From positions 1 through 45,125 of the forward strand of contig JAFSXH010000154.1 of assembly GCA_017444165.1 (NCBI GenBank): a stretch of 45,125 nt of DNA, read 5' to 3'. Shown here piece after piece: positions 1 to 8,544 of this stretch. The notes beneath the pieces are model-generated. The model had not been told where the DNA came from. It made no database searches and saw only the letters and a program-made list of their open reading frames with translations. Positions within the stretch are counted from its first letter, which is position 1. The number at the start of each line of letters is the position of its first letter. The position numbers and the translations under genes were made by a program. Source of the stretch: a bacterium (GTDB lineage Bacteria; Vulcanimicrobiota; Xenobia; Xenobiales; Xenobiaceae).

Positions 1-459
1 AGATTACTACCAATAAGCGTATTGTTCTTTGTCGTCTCAATTATCTTCTTCTGCGGAGGTTGTCAGCAGAGGGGCTTGCACGTTGGTACGGTCAACGCTG
101 AAAAGATTATTAGTGAAGATCCTAAGTATATGGAATTGCGTGTGGTTCTTTCCGATGAGCGTCAAAAGTTGTACTCTCAAATTCCTAAGAATGTAAATTC
201 TATGTCGAACACGCAGAAGAAAGCTCTGCAGGAAAAATTAGCTAAAGATGCTGCCGAGCGTTCCGATAAATTTAATAAGCTTTATCGTGAGAGCATGGCA
301 AAATTACAGGAAGATATAAAATCTCATGCTAGTGAAGTGGCTAAGGATAAGGGTTTAGATATAGTAGTCGTCAACACGATGATGAATTATCCTGTAGTTC
401 TTTACAGCAGTGGAGATAATATAACTTTAGATATTTTGTTAAAGATGGGAAATAATTGA
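1..459 (+). CDS. OmpH/Skp-family periplasmic chaperone-like lipoprotein (5' end cut by window)
   Basis: The reading frame is open to the first base, and the residues before the TTG at 22 look like part of a signal peptide, so the true start lies upstream. A hydrophobic stretch ends in a lipobox-like FCGGC, implying lipid attachment at the Cys. The mature part begins HVGTVNAEKI, continues with a charged Lys/Glu-rich helical segment, and ends in a VVVNTMMNYPVVLYSSGDN-type beta segment followed by a short helix. This is the OmpH/Skp pattern. Skp proteins hold unfolded outer membrane proteins in the periplasm; the lipid anchor would tether this one to a membrane. Position just before lpxD matches the ompH-lpxD order of many diderms. 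The stop is followed four bases later by lpxD, so the two are probably co-transcribed. The family assignment is good; the exact role is inferred. Confidence 0.8.
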   Translation, partial: RLLPISVLFFVVSIIFFCGGCQQRGLHVGTVNAEKIISEDPKYMELRVVLSDERQKLYSQIPKNVNSMSNTQKKALQEKLAKDAAERSDKFNKLYRESMAKLQEDIKSHASEVAKDKGLDIVVVNTMMNYPVVLYSSGDNITLDILLKMGNN

Positions 460-463
460 TCCT

Positions 464-1168
464 ATGGCTAAAAATATTCATGCTACGGCTGTTGTCAGCG
501 ATGATGTTGTTTTGGCGGATGATGTCGTTATTGGAGCTTGCTCTGTCATAGAATCAGGAGTTGAGATTGGCGCAAAGACTGATATTGGGGCTAGAGTGTA
601 CATCGGTCCCAATGTTAAGATTGGTGAAGGTGTAGTTATTTATCCTGGTGCGGTCATTTTAGAGGGAACTGAGATCGGCGATAAAGCCGTTATCCATTCA
701 GAAGTTGTCTTGGGTATGGATGGTTTTGGTTACGTCTTCGATGGTCAGGAACATCGCAAGATTCCTCAAGTAGGCAACGTGGTTATCGGAGCAGGGGCTA
801 CTATTGGAGCTGGTTCTTGTATCGACAGAGCGACTACGGCTTCTACGGTTGTGGGTCAAGGTTCACAGATCGGCAAGATGGTGATGATCGGTCACAATAG
901 TCGTGTAGGCGAAAATACGCTAGTGGGTGATCAAACTGGTATGACTGGCTCTTCCATAGTTGGTAATGATTGTCAAATAGGTTATCAATGCGGAGTCGGT
1001 GTGCGTGTAGAGATGGGAGATGGTTGTGTCCTTCTAGATAGAGGGGCGGCCATGCGTAAGTATCCTGCGGGCCAAGTCTTAGCTGGTTTCCCTGCTCGTC
1101 CAGTAGAAGAAGTGCGTAAGGTTGAAGCGGCTTTGAATCTTCTGCCTAAACTTTTAGAAAAACATTGA
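464..1168 (+). CDS. lpxD: UDP-3-O-acylglucosamine N-acyltransferase LpxD, lacking the N-terminal domain
   Basis: The 234-residue protein is almost entirely left-handed beta-helix hexapeptide repeats ([IV]G repeats about every six residues from residue 5 to 190), then a short C-terminal helix. LpxD-specific marks are present: DGFGY at 86-90 followed by KIPQVG near 99-104, the CIDRA segment near 119-123, and GHN with His144 at the place of the catalytic His. LpxD adds the second 3-hydroxyacyl chain, from acyl-ACP, to UDP-3-O-acyl-glucosamine in lipid A synthesis in the cytoplasm. Typical LpxD is about 340 residues and starts with a roughly 100-residue uridine-binding domain that is absent here. 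The ATG at 464 sits four bases after the preceding stop, so there is no room for that domain. The LpxD-like gene at 11497-12456 has such a domain but lacks the catalytic His. Confidence 0.87.
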   Translation: MAKNIHATAVVSDDVVLADDVVIGACSVIESGVEIGAKTDIGARVYIGPNVKIGEGVVIYPGAVILEGTEIGDKAVIHSEVVLGMDGFGYVFDGQEHRKIPQVGNVVIGAGATIGAGSCIDRATTASTVVGQGSQIGKMVMIGHNSRVGENTLVGDQTGMTGSSIVGNDCQIGYQCGVGVRVEMGDGCVLLDRGAAMRKYPAGQVLAGFPARPVEEVRKVEAALNLLPKLLEKH

Positions 1169-1188
1169 ACAATGTAGATAATAAATTT

Positions 1189-1223
1189 AACTGGTCGTTG
1201 ATTAGCGGTCAGTTGTTTTTTTT
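1189..1223 (+). terminator. Rho-independent terminator-like hairpin after lpxD
   Basis: Arms at 1189-1196 and 1207-1214 form eight pairs (two are G-T) around a ten-base loop, followed by one G and a run of eight T at 1216-1223. It lies in the only sizeable gap between lpxD and the next gene, so it may cause partial termination inside the lipid A operon. Confidence 0.55.
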
Positions 1224-1235
1224 GTAGATGTGTTT

Positions 1236-3032
1236 ATGAAAAGATTATCTTTATTTATTTTTATACTTTGTCTTTTTATAGTCGGTCAGTTTTCTCTAGC
1301 GGCTGAAGTTGTTATGGGTGGAAGGGTTATCTTCGAGATAAAAAATGAGGAGCAAGCTCAGAGGATATCTCAAAGGATAGAATCGCTTTTGCAGAGTGGA
1401 GCTTCACCAGAAAAGATAAAGGTCGTACGTAAAGAGGTCGTCTTAAAAAAATCTGGCGATAAGGACAAAGGCAAGAAGAGTACGGTTTTTAGCATCTATT
1501 GGGGCAAAGATTTAATAGTTGATGTCACTCACGATATGGCTGTCAAAGCGGGTGGTACGGCTGAATCTGTGGCCCATAAGTGGGCAGATACCCTGCGTAG
1601 CGTAGCCGAGATCGGTCTATTTAATATCGACACTGAGAGGATCGTCTGTCCTATAGAAGCTGACAAAGTTATTAACATCAGTGGTCTGAGTACAGCTCCC
1701 TTAAAAGTAGAAGATCCTTCAGGGTTAGTGGAAATAGAGATCAGTGATGACTGTCAGAAAGTATATTTGAAGGCTAAGAGAGTCGGCAAGACTACGCTCA
1801 AGCTGACTCGTGGTATGCTCTCGCGTACCGTCTTTATTTGGGTTAAAGATTGGGCGGGCAAGTTGCCTAAGGTGGTTAATGCTGAAGTTACAGGCGATCC
1901 CGCTATGGCGGGGGCTGTTTCCCAAGCGGTTATGCTCTCTATTATCTCTAATACAGATGTCAAACCTGGCTGTAGTGTCTATTTAGGTGAATTTGATTTT
2001 GCCCCAGTGGCTGTACCTAGTGGTGACAGTATGCGTCTGATGGTTCCCATGGGCATTAATGCTACTGAAGATTACTTCCCTGTAAAGGGTACGGTCAACG
2101 TCTTAATCAATAACGTGCCTATAGAGAAGGTTGAACACAATCTTTTGCTAGTGAGCAATCGCCCCGAAAGGGTAGATAAAGATGGGATTTTGCTCCGCTA
2201 CAGTTTCAAAAAGAATGAACCGACCAGGCTCATGTATTCTCACTTAAATGCTTCTGAAGGTAAGCGGCGCAATTTGTGGGTAAATCTCATTAATTACGAT
2301 GAAGAACCCGTCAAGATTGCTATTGGCAGTACGTACGCTGGTCCTGAACGCAGTGAAATATATGTAGGCCAGACTTCGGCCAAACGTTTTTTAGAAAACT
2401 TATCGGCTAATTCAGGATACATTATAACTTTGGGGGCCAATTCGGCTATTGAGCTGGCTTGTCATGATATGCGCCCTGAAGATTTAGTGAGCGGTTTTAT
2501 CAATTTTCAGATTCTTGAAGGTGTAGGGGCTACGGTTGAAGTGCGCACCGCTCTAGCTCCGTCTAATAACGATGGCAGAGTTATGCCCGATATAGGAGCT
2601 CCCTTTAATCCTTTCAAAATTCATCCTCATGGAGTTTTTGCCCAGCCTTATTTTGAAAATGATGGCGAATTTACTGTAGGCGATGAACCTTTAACTTTCA
2701 TTTATGGAGAGAGTCCTTGGCTGATCGATTTTGAAACTGGTCTGCCCAATACTGGTAATTTTGGAGTTTTGTATAAGTCGCTGGTGGAATTGAAAAATCC
2801 CACGCGTTCAACTCGAGTTGTAGGATTATACTTCACCCCCTTATCTGGCCCTGGTGGAGCTAACTTTTTGATCGGCAATAAGGTTTATCAGGCTGTCTTT
2901 CGCAAAAAAGGCGATGAGGTCTTAGTTGCCAAGATTGAGTTGCCCCCTGAGTCGAGTAATGTTATTGAGATTATTACTTTGCCAGAAGCGACCTCTTGTT
3001 ATCCCGCGCAATATCAATTGAGAGAGTTGTGA
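1236..3032 (+). CDS. Large exported protein of unknown function within the lipid A operon
   Basis: The frame opens at a GTG at 1230, but the ATG at 1236 gives the best N-terminus: MKR, then a hydrophobic core and a cleavage-like SLAAE, indicating export. The mature N-terminal part (GGRVIFEIKNEEQAQRISQ, then a strand reading SIYWGKDLIVDVT and a helix ending AHKWADTLR) resembles the periplasmic domain found at the start of some MscS-type channels, but no channel part follows. Around residues 140-210 there is a beta-rich stretch with VGKTTLKL, similar in style to CpaC N-terminal or Ig-like domains. The remaining roughly 390 residues look like beta-rich extracytoplasmic domains that I do not recognise. 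The stop is one base before the lpxC start, so it is tightly coupled to lpxC. An envelope-assembly role is inferred from context only. Confidence 0.7.
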   Translation: MKRLSLFIFILCLFIVGQFSLAAEVVMGGRVIFEIKNEEQAQRISQRIESLLQSGASPEKIKVVRKEVVLKKSGDKDKGKKSTVFSIYWGKDLIVDVTHDMAVKAGGTAESVAHKWADTLRSVAEIGLFNIDTERIVCPIEADKVINISGLSTAPLKVEDPSGLVEIEISDDCQKVYLKAKRVGKTTLKLTRGMLSRTVFIWVKDWAGKLPKVVNAEVTGDPAMAGAVSQAVMLSIISNTDVKPGCSVYLGEFDFAPVAVPSGDSMRLMVPMGINATEDYFPVKGTVNVLINNVPIEKVEHNLLLVSNRPERVDKDGILLRYSFKKNEPTRLMYSHLNASEGKRRNLWVNLINYDEEPVKIAIGSTYAGPERSEIYVGQTSAKRFLENLSANSGYIITLGANSAIELACHDMRPEDLVSGFINFQILEGVGATVEVRTALAPSNNDGRVMPDIGAPFNPFKIHPHGVFAQPYFENDGEFTVGDEPLTFIYGESPWLIDFETGLPNTGNFGVLYKSLVELKNPTRSTRVVGLYFTPLSGPGGANFLIGNKVYQAVFRKKGDEVLVAKIELPPESSNVIEIITLPEATSCYPAQYQLREL

Positions 3033-3033
3033 T

Positions 3034-3864
3034 ATGTGCAGAAAACAGAATACTTTAAATAATAAGATAACCTTTATAGGTGTAGGCATCCACAGTGGCT
3101 GCAGAGCTGAAATGGTTGTTAAACCAGCTTCTGTTGATCACGGTATAGTATTTAAAAGTGCTGGGGAGTTGATCGAGGCATCCTATAAAAATGTCGTCTC
3201 TACCAAAAGATCGACAGTTTTGGGTAAAAATGGAATCCAAGTTTCGACTGTTGAACATTTTATGGCTGCTCTGTGGGCTTGTGAGATCGACAATGCTTTA
3301 ATTGAAATTGATGGGCCTGAGGTTCCTATTTTGGATGGTTCAGCTCTGCCATTTTGTCAAGAATTAAAAAAAGTTGGAGTCGTTTCACAAGATAAAGTCG
3401 CTACTGAAAGTTTTTGTCTGCAAGAACCTATCTTCGTCTCTGAAGGTGAGAGTTTGATCTTGGCTAGACCCGCCTCTAAATTAATTTTGGAGAGCGATGT
3501 AACTTATAAAAGTCCTCAAGTTGGCCACCAAATTTTCTCTTTCTGTGGTACGGGGGAAGAGTTTTGTACAGCTGTTGCTCCAGCCCGCACTTTTGGATTT
3601 TGGGCTGAAGTTAAAGATTTATTGGCTAATAATTTGGGTAAAGGCGGCAATTTAGATAACGCTCTGATCTTTGATCGTCCAGGTTTTAATCCTCAAAGTA
3701 TCTTGCGTTATGACAATGAGCCAGTGCGCCATAAAATGTTGGATCTTGCTGGTGATCTCAATCTTTTGGGAGTTCCAGTTAAGGCTCACATTTTAGCTAT
3801 AAGGGCTGGCCATAAATTGCACGTTGAATTTGTACGCAAAGTTGCCGAGGTGATAAACAGATGA
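3034..3864 (+). CDS. lpxC: UDP-3-O-acyl-N-acetylglucosamine deacetylase LpxC
   Basis: LpxC is the zinc enzyme that removes the N-acetyl group in the committed step of lipid A synthesis. All hallmarks are visible in 276 residues: GVGIHSG near 16-22, STVEHFMAAL with zinc ligand His75, DGPEVPILDGSA near 93-104, ARTFGFW near 184-190, NLDNALIF, RHKMLDLAGDL with zinc ligands His233 and Asp237, and AGHKLH with catalytic His260. It is slightly shorter than the E. coli enzyme (305). The ATG at 3034 follows the upstream stop by one base with a GAGAG sequence just before it. The end overlaps fabZ by four bases (ATGA), which indicates translational coupling. Confidence 0.96.
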   Translation: MCRKQNTLNNKITFIGVGIHSGCRAEMVVKPASVDHGIVFKSAGELIEASYKNVVSTKRSTVLGKNGIQVSTVEHFMAALWACEIDNALIEIDGPEVPILDGSALPFCQELKKVGVVSQDKVATESFCLQEPIFVSEGESLILARPASKLILESDVTYKSPQVGHQIFSFCGTGEEFCTAVAPARTFGFWAEVKDLLANNLGKGGNLDNALIFDRPGFNPQSILRYDNEPVRHKMLDLAGDLNLLGVPVKAHILAIRAGHKLHVEFVRKVAEVINR

Positions 3865-4229
3865 TCGATATTAAAGAGACTGCCTTTGTTGATAAAGTGG
3901 AAAATTTGGCTTTTCCTGTTGCTGAAGGGTACAAAAATATTACTGTAAATGAGCCGTATTTTGTGGGCCATTTTCCTGGTAATCCCATTATGCCAGGTGT
4001 TTTGCAGTTAGAGGCCTTGGTGGAGTTGGCCTGGTTCTTGTATGATTCTAAAGTGGAAATGGTTAAGGTAGTGCGTTTGAAATTTAGAAGGCCTGTGCGT
4101 CCTGGGGATCGCCTCGATCTCCATGTGGAAGAGACTGAACGTCAGGAAGATGTGGTTAGTGTAGCTGTGCGAGCTTCTGTGGATGGCGAGACTTCTTGTG
4201 AAGGTCTTGTACAATTTAAGCTAATGTAG
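3861..4229 (+). CDS. fabZ: 3-hydroxyacyl-[acyl-carrier-protein] dehydratase FabZ
   Basis: The 122-residue single hot-dog-fold protein carries the FabZ active-site stretch GHFPGNPIMPGVLQLEAL, with catalytic His37 and Glu51 spaced 14 residues apart as in known FabZ. It dehydrates 3-hydroxyacyl-ACP in fatty acid elongation. Next to lpxC and lpxA it sits where hydroxyacyl-ACP is shared between phospholipid and lipid A synthesis. It is shorter than E. coli FabZ (151), mainly at the N-terminus. The start overlaps the lpxC stop in ATGA. Fused LpxC-FabZ proteins occur in some phyla; here the two are separate but overlapping genes. Confidence 0.93.
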   Translation: MIDIKETAFVDKVENLAFPVAEGYKNITVNEPYFVGHFPGNPIMPGVLQLEALVELAWFLYDSKVEMVKVVRLKFRRPVRPGDRLDLHVEETERQEDVVSVAVRASVDGETSCEGLVQFKLM

Positions 4230-4281
4230 GAAAAAGAATCCTAGCTACGAAAAATGCGGAATCAATTGAGAGGAGTAGAGT

Positions 4282-5223
4282 ATGGAGCCAGTACGGGTTG
4301 GGGTTATAGGTGTTGGAAGTATGGGCAAAAACCATGCGCGTGTGTGTGCATCTTTGCCTCAAATGGAACTAGTAGGCCTAGTTGATGTAGATGAGGCTAG
4401 AGTTCGTCCGATAGCGGAAGGTTACAATACCAATTATTATAGTGATTATCGAGAACTTTACGACAAAGTTGATGCCGTAGTGATCGTTTCACCTACCCCG
4501 CTCCATTATGAGATAGCTGCCGATTTTCTCCAACGCGATATACACGTCTTAGTAGAGAAGCCAATAACTGTCGATGTCGACCAGGCAAAAGGTCTGGTGG
4601 AGTTAGCTAAAGATCATCATTTGATCCTACAAGTAGGCCATTTAGAGAGATTTAATCCTGCCGTCATTAAGATGAAGAAGATCTTAGAAGAGCCGATGTT
4701 GATCGAATGTCATCGTCTCTCTGGTCCTACGACTCGAAATTTGGATGTAGGTATAATTTGGGATCTGATGATCCACGATTTTGATATACTTTTGAGCCTT
4801 TTAAAGTCGCCTGTGGCTTACGTACATGCTTTAGGAACGAGTGTTTACTCTCCCTTTGAGGATATTGCTCATGTGCAGATGCGCTTTAAAAACGGAGCCA
4901 TGGCTAGTTTAGTAGCCAGTCGCAATTCAGGTGAACGCAAGCGCAGTTTAAAGATTACCGAAAAGACGGGGCGCGTCTTGATGTTAGATTTTATTGAACA
5001 AAGTTTGACTATTTCTAGTCCTGGCCCCGATGGTCGTCCTTTGGATCCTGTGTCGGTACATATTGATAAAGAAGAACCTTTAGTTTTAGAACTGAAAAAT
5101 TTTGCTGAGTGTGTAGCTTTGCATAAGAAGCCATTAGTTTCTGGAGAAGATGGCAAGAGAGCTTTGGAATTAGCTATGCACGTTTTGAAAAATATGGACA
5201 TGAGAGAGGAGAAGCAGAGATGA
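4282..5223 (+). CDS. Gfo/Idh/MocA-family NAD(P)-dependent dehydrogenase (possible UDP-GlcNAc 3-dehydrogenase)
   Basis: The N-terminus shows a Rossmann fold with VGVIGVGSMGKNHAR at 6-20, an EKP motif at 92-94 that typically positions the catalytic Lys, and GHLERFNP at 119-126. The C-terminal half is the alpha/beta substrate domain, with DLMIHDFDILLSLL near 155-170. The protein is full length at 313 residues. A relative in this position, GnnA, oxidises UDP-GlcNAc at C3 so that GnnB can aminate it for lipid A with amide-linked chains. No GnnB-type aminotransferase is present in the window, so that role is a hypothesis. A strong ribosome binding site (GAGAGGAG) precedes the ATG at 4282, and the stop overlaps lpxA by four bases. 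Confidence 0.8.
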   Translation: MEPVRVGVIGVGSMGKNHARVCASLPQMELVGLVDVDEARVRPIAEGYNTNYYSDYRELYDKVDAVVIVSPTPLHYEIAADFLQRDIHVLVEKPITVDVDQAKGLVELAKDHHLILQVGHLERFNPAVIKMKKILEEPMLIECHRLSGPTTRNLDVGIIWDLMIHDFDILLSLLKSPVAYVHALGTSVYSPFEDIAHVQMRFKNGAMASLVASRNSGERKRSLKITEKTGRVLMLDFIEQSLTISSPGPDGRPLDPVSVHIDKEEPLVLELKNFAECVALHKKPLVSGEDGKRALELAMHVLKNMDMREEKQR

Positions 5224-6029
5224 TTCATCCTACTGCGGTTGTACATCCTAAGGCTAATATAGGTGAAGGTGTCAATATAGGTCCATTTTCAGTTATAGGT
5301 GAAAACGTAACCATAGGTGAGGGTACTGAGGTTATGTCCTCGGTGATTATTGATGGTTGGACTACTATTGGCAAAAACAACAGGATTTATCATGGGGCGA
5401 GTATAGGTTTAGCTCCTCAGGATTTCAGTTACAAGGGACAGCGGGCCTTTGTGGAGATCGGCGATAACAACGATATTCGTGAATATGTCACTATTCACCG
5501 AGCTGCCAATGAAGATGGTTTAACATATGTTGGCAGTGATAATCTCTTGATGGCTTATGTCCATGTAGCCCACAATTGCCACGTGGGCAATCAGGTCACT
5601 ATCGCCAATTACGCTGGTATGGCTGGACATACTGTAGTGGAAGATCAGGCTGTTTTGGGTGGTTTGGTCGGTATACATCAGCATACGCGCATAGGTAGGT
5701 TATGTATGATTGGTGGCTGTTCTAAGATAAATAAGGACATACCGCCTTTTAGTATAGTTGATGGCAATCCTTGTAGAATCTTCGGTATGAACTTCCGCGG
5801 TATGCGCCGACGCGGTATCGATCAGAAGAGTCGTTTGGCGGTGCAGACTGCTATTACCATTTTGGGCAGTCGCGGCTTGAACATTGATGAAGCCGTAGAG
5901 ACTATTTTGCGCGAGGTGGAGCAGACTCCAGAGGTTGTTCATTTGGTAGAGTTTATTAAAGGTTCTTCGCGTATGGGTATTCTCAATAAGGGCTGTGGTG
6001 TTGGTATTAGGGCTGGAGAGAACAATTAA
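5220..6029 (+). CDS. lpxA: UDP-N-acetylglucosamine O-acyltransferase LpxA
   Basis: LpxA transfers a 3-hydroxyacyl chain from ACP to the 3-position of UDP-GlcNAc, the first step of lipid A synthesis. The protein has hexapeptide-repeat beta-helix over residues 1-190 and the C-terminal helical domain. Diagnostic stretches are GLAPQDFSYKGQ near 63-74, IREYVTIHRA near 86-95, and AHNCHVGN with the catalytic His, followed by SIVDGNPCRIFGMN. The length of 269 is close to the family norm of about 260. The ATG overlaps the upstream dehydrogenase stop (ATGA). It ends the first part of the operon: a strong hairpin terminator follows within 35 bases. Confidence 0.95.
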   Translation: MIHPTAVVHPKANIGEGVNIGPFSVIGENVTIGEGTEVMSSVIIDGWTTIGKNNRIYHGASIGLAPQDFSYKGQRAFVEIGDNNDIREYVTIHRAANEDGLTYVGSDNLLMAYVHVAHNCHVGNQVTIANYAGMAGHTVVEDQAVLGGLVGIHQHTRIGRLCMIGGCSKINKDIPPFSIVDGNPCRIFGMNFRGMRRRGIDQKSRLAVQTAITILGSRGLNIDEAVETILREVEQTPEVVHLVEFIKGSSRMGILNKGCGVGIRAGENN

Positions 6030-6062
6030 GGGTTAGATATCTAGGATTTAGATAGAGAAGGG

Positions 6063-6099
6063 GAGCCCCTCTGATATTTTTAGAGGGGTTCAATTTTTT
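6063..6099 (+). terminator. Rho-independent terminator after lpxA
   Basis: A ten-pair stem (6063-6072 with 6082-6091; core CCCCTCT/AGAGGGG) closes a nine-base loop and is followed by a run of six T at 6094-6099. It separates lpxA from the lpxB fusion, which therefore may need readthrough or its own promoter. Confidence 0.75.
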
Positions 6100-6120
6100 G
6101 GACGATTAAGGCTAGTTTAG

Positions 6121-8544
6121 ATGGCGGAAGATAAAAAAAAGTTTTTAGTGGCTTTGACGGCTATCGATCCTTCTGCGGATATGCAGGGAGCGGTTTTAGT
6201 TAAGGCGTTGCGCGAGATAAATCCGAATATCGAGTTTGTCGGAATTGGTGGGCCGCAGATGGCCTCGGCAGGGGTAGATTTATGGCTTAAAACGATAAAT
6301 TCTGCTGTCATTGGGCCTGGTGAAGTTATTGTTCATTTGCCCGTTTATATACTCAATTATTGGAAGATCCGCAATAAACTTTTAGAAGTTCGTCCTGATC
6401 TTACGATCCTCATAGATTCACCTGCTGTCAATATGCGCTTTGCGGGTGTCTTGCGCCGCCATGGTTTAAATAGTGTTTATTATTTCCCACCATCAGCCTG
6501 GAGTAAGAGTGAAAAGCGGTTGCGCGACATCTTTGGACGCACAGATCGCGTTATCTGTGTTTTTGAGAGAAATGCTGAGAGTTATCGATGTTTAGGGATG
6601 GATGTTGATTATTGGGGCCACCCTATGAACGATATGCCTGAATTAAATTATACCCCTGAAGAGGCAAGAAAGAGGCTAGGGGTTGAGGGAGAGATTTTGG
6701 CTCTGCTTCCTGGCAGTCGTCAAGCGGAGATCGATAATTTGTTGCCTGTATTTTTGAAGACTGTGGAAATTTTGCACGCCGAGAGGCCGTCTTTGCAAGT
6801 TTTGATCCCTTGTGCTACTGAAGATCTGTCGGAAAAGATCCGCAGTTTAGTTCCTCAAAGTTGTGATTATATACGTTTAGTGGCGGGACAATCACATTGG
6901 GTGATGTTAGCTAGTCGAGCCGCACTTATGAGTTCGGGGACGGCTAGTTTAGAAGCTATGATGTTCAATTTGCCTATGGTTTTGTGTTATCGTTTTGGTT
7001 TGTTTAACGCCATTTTAGGAAAGTTTCTTTTGGCTACAGGTATATTAAAGGTCGATCATATTGGAGCTCCCAGTTTAATCTTAGATCGTCGCATTACTCC
7101 AGAATTTATTCAGGAGGAAGTTACACCAGAAAATCTAGTTCCCGCTGTACGCCAATATTTAGATGACACACCAGAGAGAAAGCAGATTTTGCAAGATCTG
7201 ACTTGGGCGCGTCAGAGTATGGGAGAGCCTGGAACGGTCAAAAAGATCGCCGCTTCTGTTTATAAACTTGTAGAGAAGTTTCATCAAGAACGTGAAAGTA
7301 AAAATATCGATGTGGTAATTACCTCCAATTCTCCAGGTGAAGTTTCTACTTGGGTAAAGCATACAGTTACAGCTTTAAAAGAGAGGTGTACTTCTGACCG
7401 TCTGCGTGTAGTTGTGGCTTTAGTTCCTTGTCCCTATGCTTCGGGGGCTGAGGAAGATGTGGCCAAGAGTATATCTGGAGTCGATATAGTTTTGACTCCC
7501 AGAGAGACGGTAAAGTTGGCTTTTCTGGGAAAATTGGAAAAGTATACACCTAACCATTTTGGGGTAGTTGTCTTTTTGGGCGGTGATCTTGCTCATGCGG
7601 CCATTCTGTCGTGTCGCTTGCATTACAAATCTATTGCTTATGCAGAACGCCACAATATATTGTTGCCGTTCTTTACACGCCTCTGTTCTGGTAACTTAGA
7701 TCTGCAGAACAGTTTAGTAAAAGATGGATATAAAAATGTAGACTACGTGGGCAACCTCTGTGTAGATGGTGTCAACGAGTGTGTCAAAACTTTTAAACAT
7801 GAGAGATCTGGCAAATGTGTTGGTATCTTTCCAGGATCGCGTTTTTTGCACGTTAAGGTATCTTTAGGTGTATTTTTGCGAGTAGCGGCCAGAATTAAGA
7901 GCTTAATGCCCCAGACGCGTTTTCTTATCTCTGTCTCTCCTTTTGTCTCTCAATTTAAGTTGAAGTCTGCGCTTTTGCGTCCCTTCTCGATGGGGTTGCC
8001 GACAGCAAAAGGTTATATAAAGGATAAAGATACTTTGCAAGTTGAGTGTGAAGATGAGCTCGAAGGATCGGCAGGTCGCTCCTTTGAGGTTGAGATATTT
8101 TGGGGTGAACCTTACAGAGCTATGGCTGAGATAGATATGGCTCTGACTATACCAGGTACGAATACAGGCGAGTTAGCTTGTTGTGGTAAGCCGATGGTGG
8201 TGGGGCTATCTAGTGCCGCTCCCTATCCACGCGGTGGTTTAGGTGGTTTGTTGGATAAGTTGCCAATAATGGAGAGCATTAAAAAATACCTGCGTCACAA
8301 GTCATACTTGCGTCAGGGATTTGCCGCTCAACCGAATCGAGTAGCTCAAAAGATGGTTATACCAGAAATTGTTGTCGGTCGGGATAGTTTAGTTTTGGCA
8401 GAACCAATTTTAGAATGGTTGAAAGATGAAGATAAGTGTCTGGCTAAAGGACGAGAGTTAAGTGAACTTATGGGCAATCTCAACGAGGCGGGGAGTAATA
8501 TTGCTAAAACGATATTGAATGTTTTGAATTTGAATGATGAGTAA
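6121..8544 (+). CDS. lpxB: Tandem LpxB fusion: lipid-A-disaccharide synthase joined to a second LpxB-like module
   Basis: LpxB (GT19) joins UDP-diacylglucosamine and lipid X into the lipid A disaccharide at the inner membrane. Residues 1-390 align with a complete LpxB: FVGIGGPQMASAGV at 39-52, IDSPAVNMRFAG near 98-109, YYFPPSAW at 120-127, WGHPMND at 165-171, LALLPGSRQAEI at 193-204, SSGTASLEAM at 271-280 and TPENL near 335. The usual GEASGD at the N-terminus reads AIDPSAD. Residues about 395-807 form a second, divergent LpxB-like glycosyltransferase fold: ITSNSPGEVS near 400-409, FPGSR at 580-584, and IPGTNTGELACCGKPMVVG at 677-695. Normal LpxB has about 380 residues, so the protein is double length. 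The frame is continuous with no sign of a frameshift. Function of the second module is unknown. Confidence 0.85.
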   Translation: MAEDKKKFLVALTAIDPSADMQGAVLVKALREINPNIEFVGIGGPQMASAGVDLWLKTINSAVIGPGEVIVHLPVYILNYWKIRNKLLEVRPDLTILIDSPAVNMRFAGVLRRHGLNSVYYFPPSAWSKSEKRLRDIFGRTDRVICVFERNAESYRCLGMDVDYWGHPMNDMPELNYTPEEARKRLGVEGEILALLPGSRQAEIDNLLPVFLKTVEILHAERPSLQVLIPCATEDLSEKIRSLVPQSCDYIRLVAGQSHWVMLASRAALMSSGTASLEAMMFNLPMVLCYRFGLFNAILGKFLLATGILKVDHIGAPSLILDRRITPEFIQEEVTPENLVPAVRQYLDDTPERKQILQDLTWARQSMGEPGTVKKIAASVYKLVEKFHQERESKNIDVVITSNSPGEVSTWVKHTVTALKERCTSDRLRVVVALVPCPYASGAEEDVAKSISGVDIVLTPRETVKLAFLGKLEKYTPNHFGVVVFLGGDLAHAAILSCRLHYKSIAYAERHNILLPFFTRLCSGNLDLQNSLVKDGYKNVDYVGNLCVDGVNECVKTFKHERSGKCVGIFPGSRFLHVKVSLGVFLRVAARIKSLMPQTRFLISVSPFVSQFKLKSALLRPFSMGLPTAKGYIKDKDTLQVECEDELEGSAGRSFEVEIFWGEPYRAMAEIDMALTIPGTNTGELACCGKPMVVGLSSAAPYPRGGLGGLLDKLPIMESIKKYLRHKSYLRQGFAAQPNRVAQKMVIPEIVVGRDSLVLAEPILEWLKDEDKCLAKGRELSELMGNLNEAGSNIAKTILNVLNLNDE

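Noticed and set aside
4869..5246. 125-codon minus-strand frame in the dehydrogenase
   Set aside because: Antisense to a well-defined oxidoreductase and without recognisable motifs.
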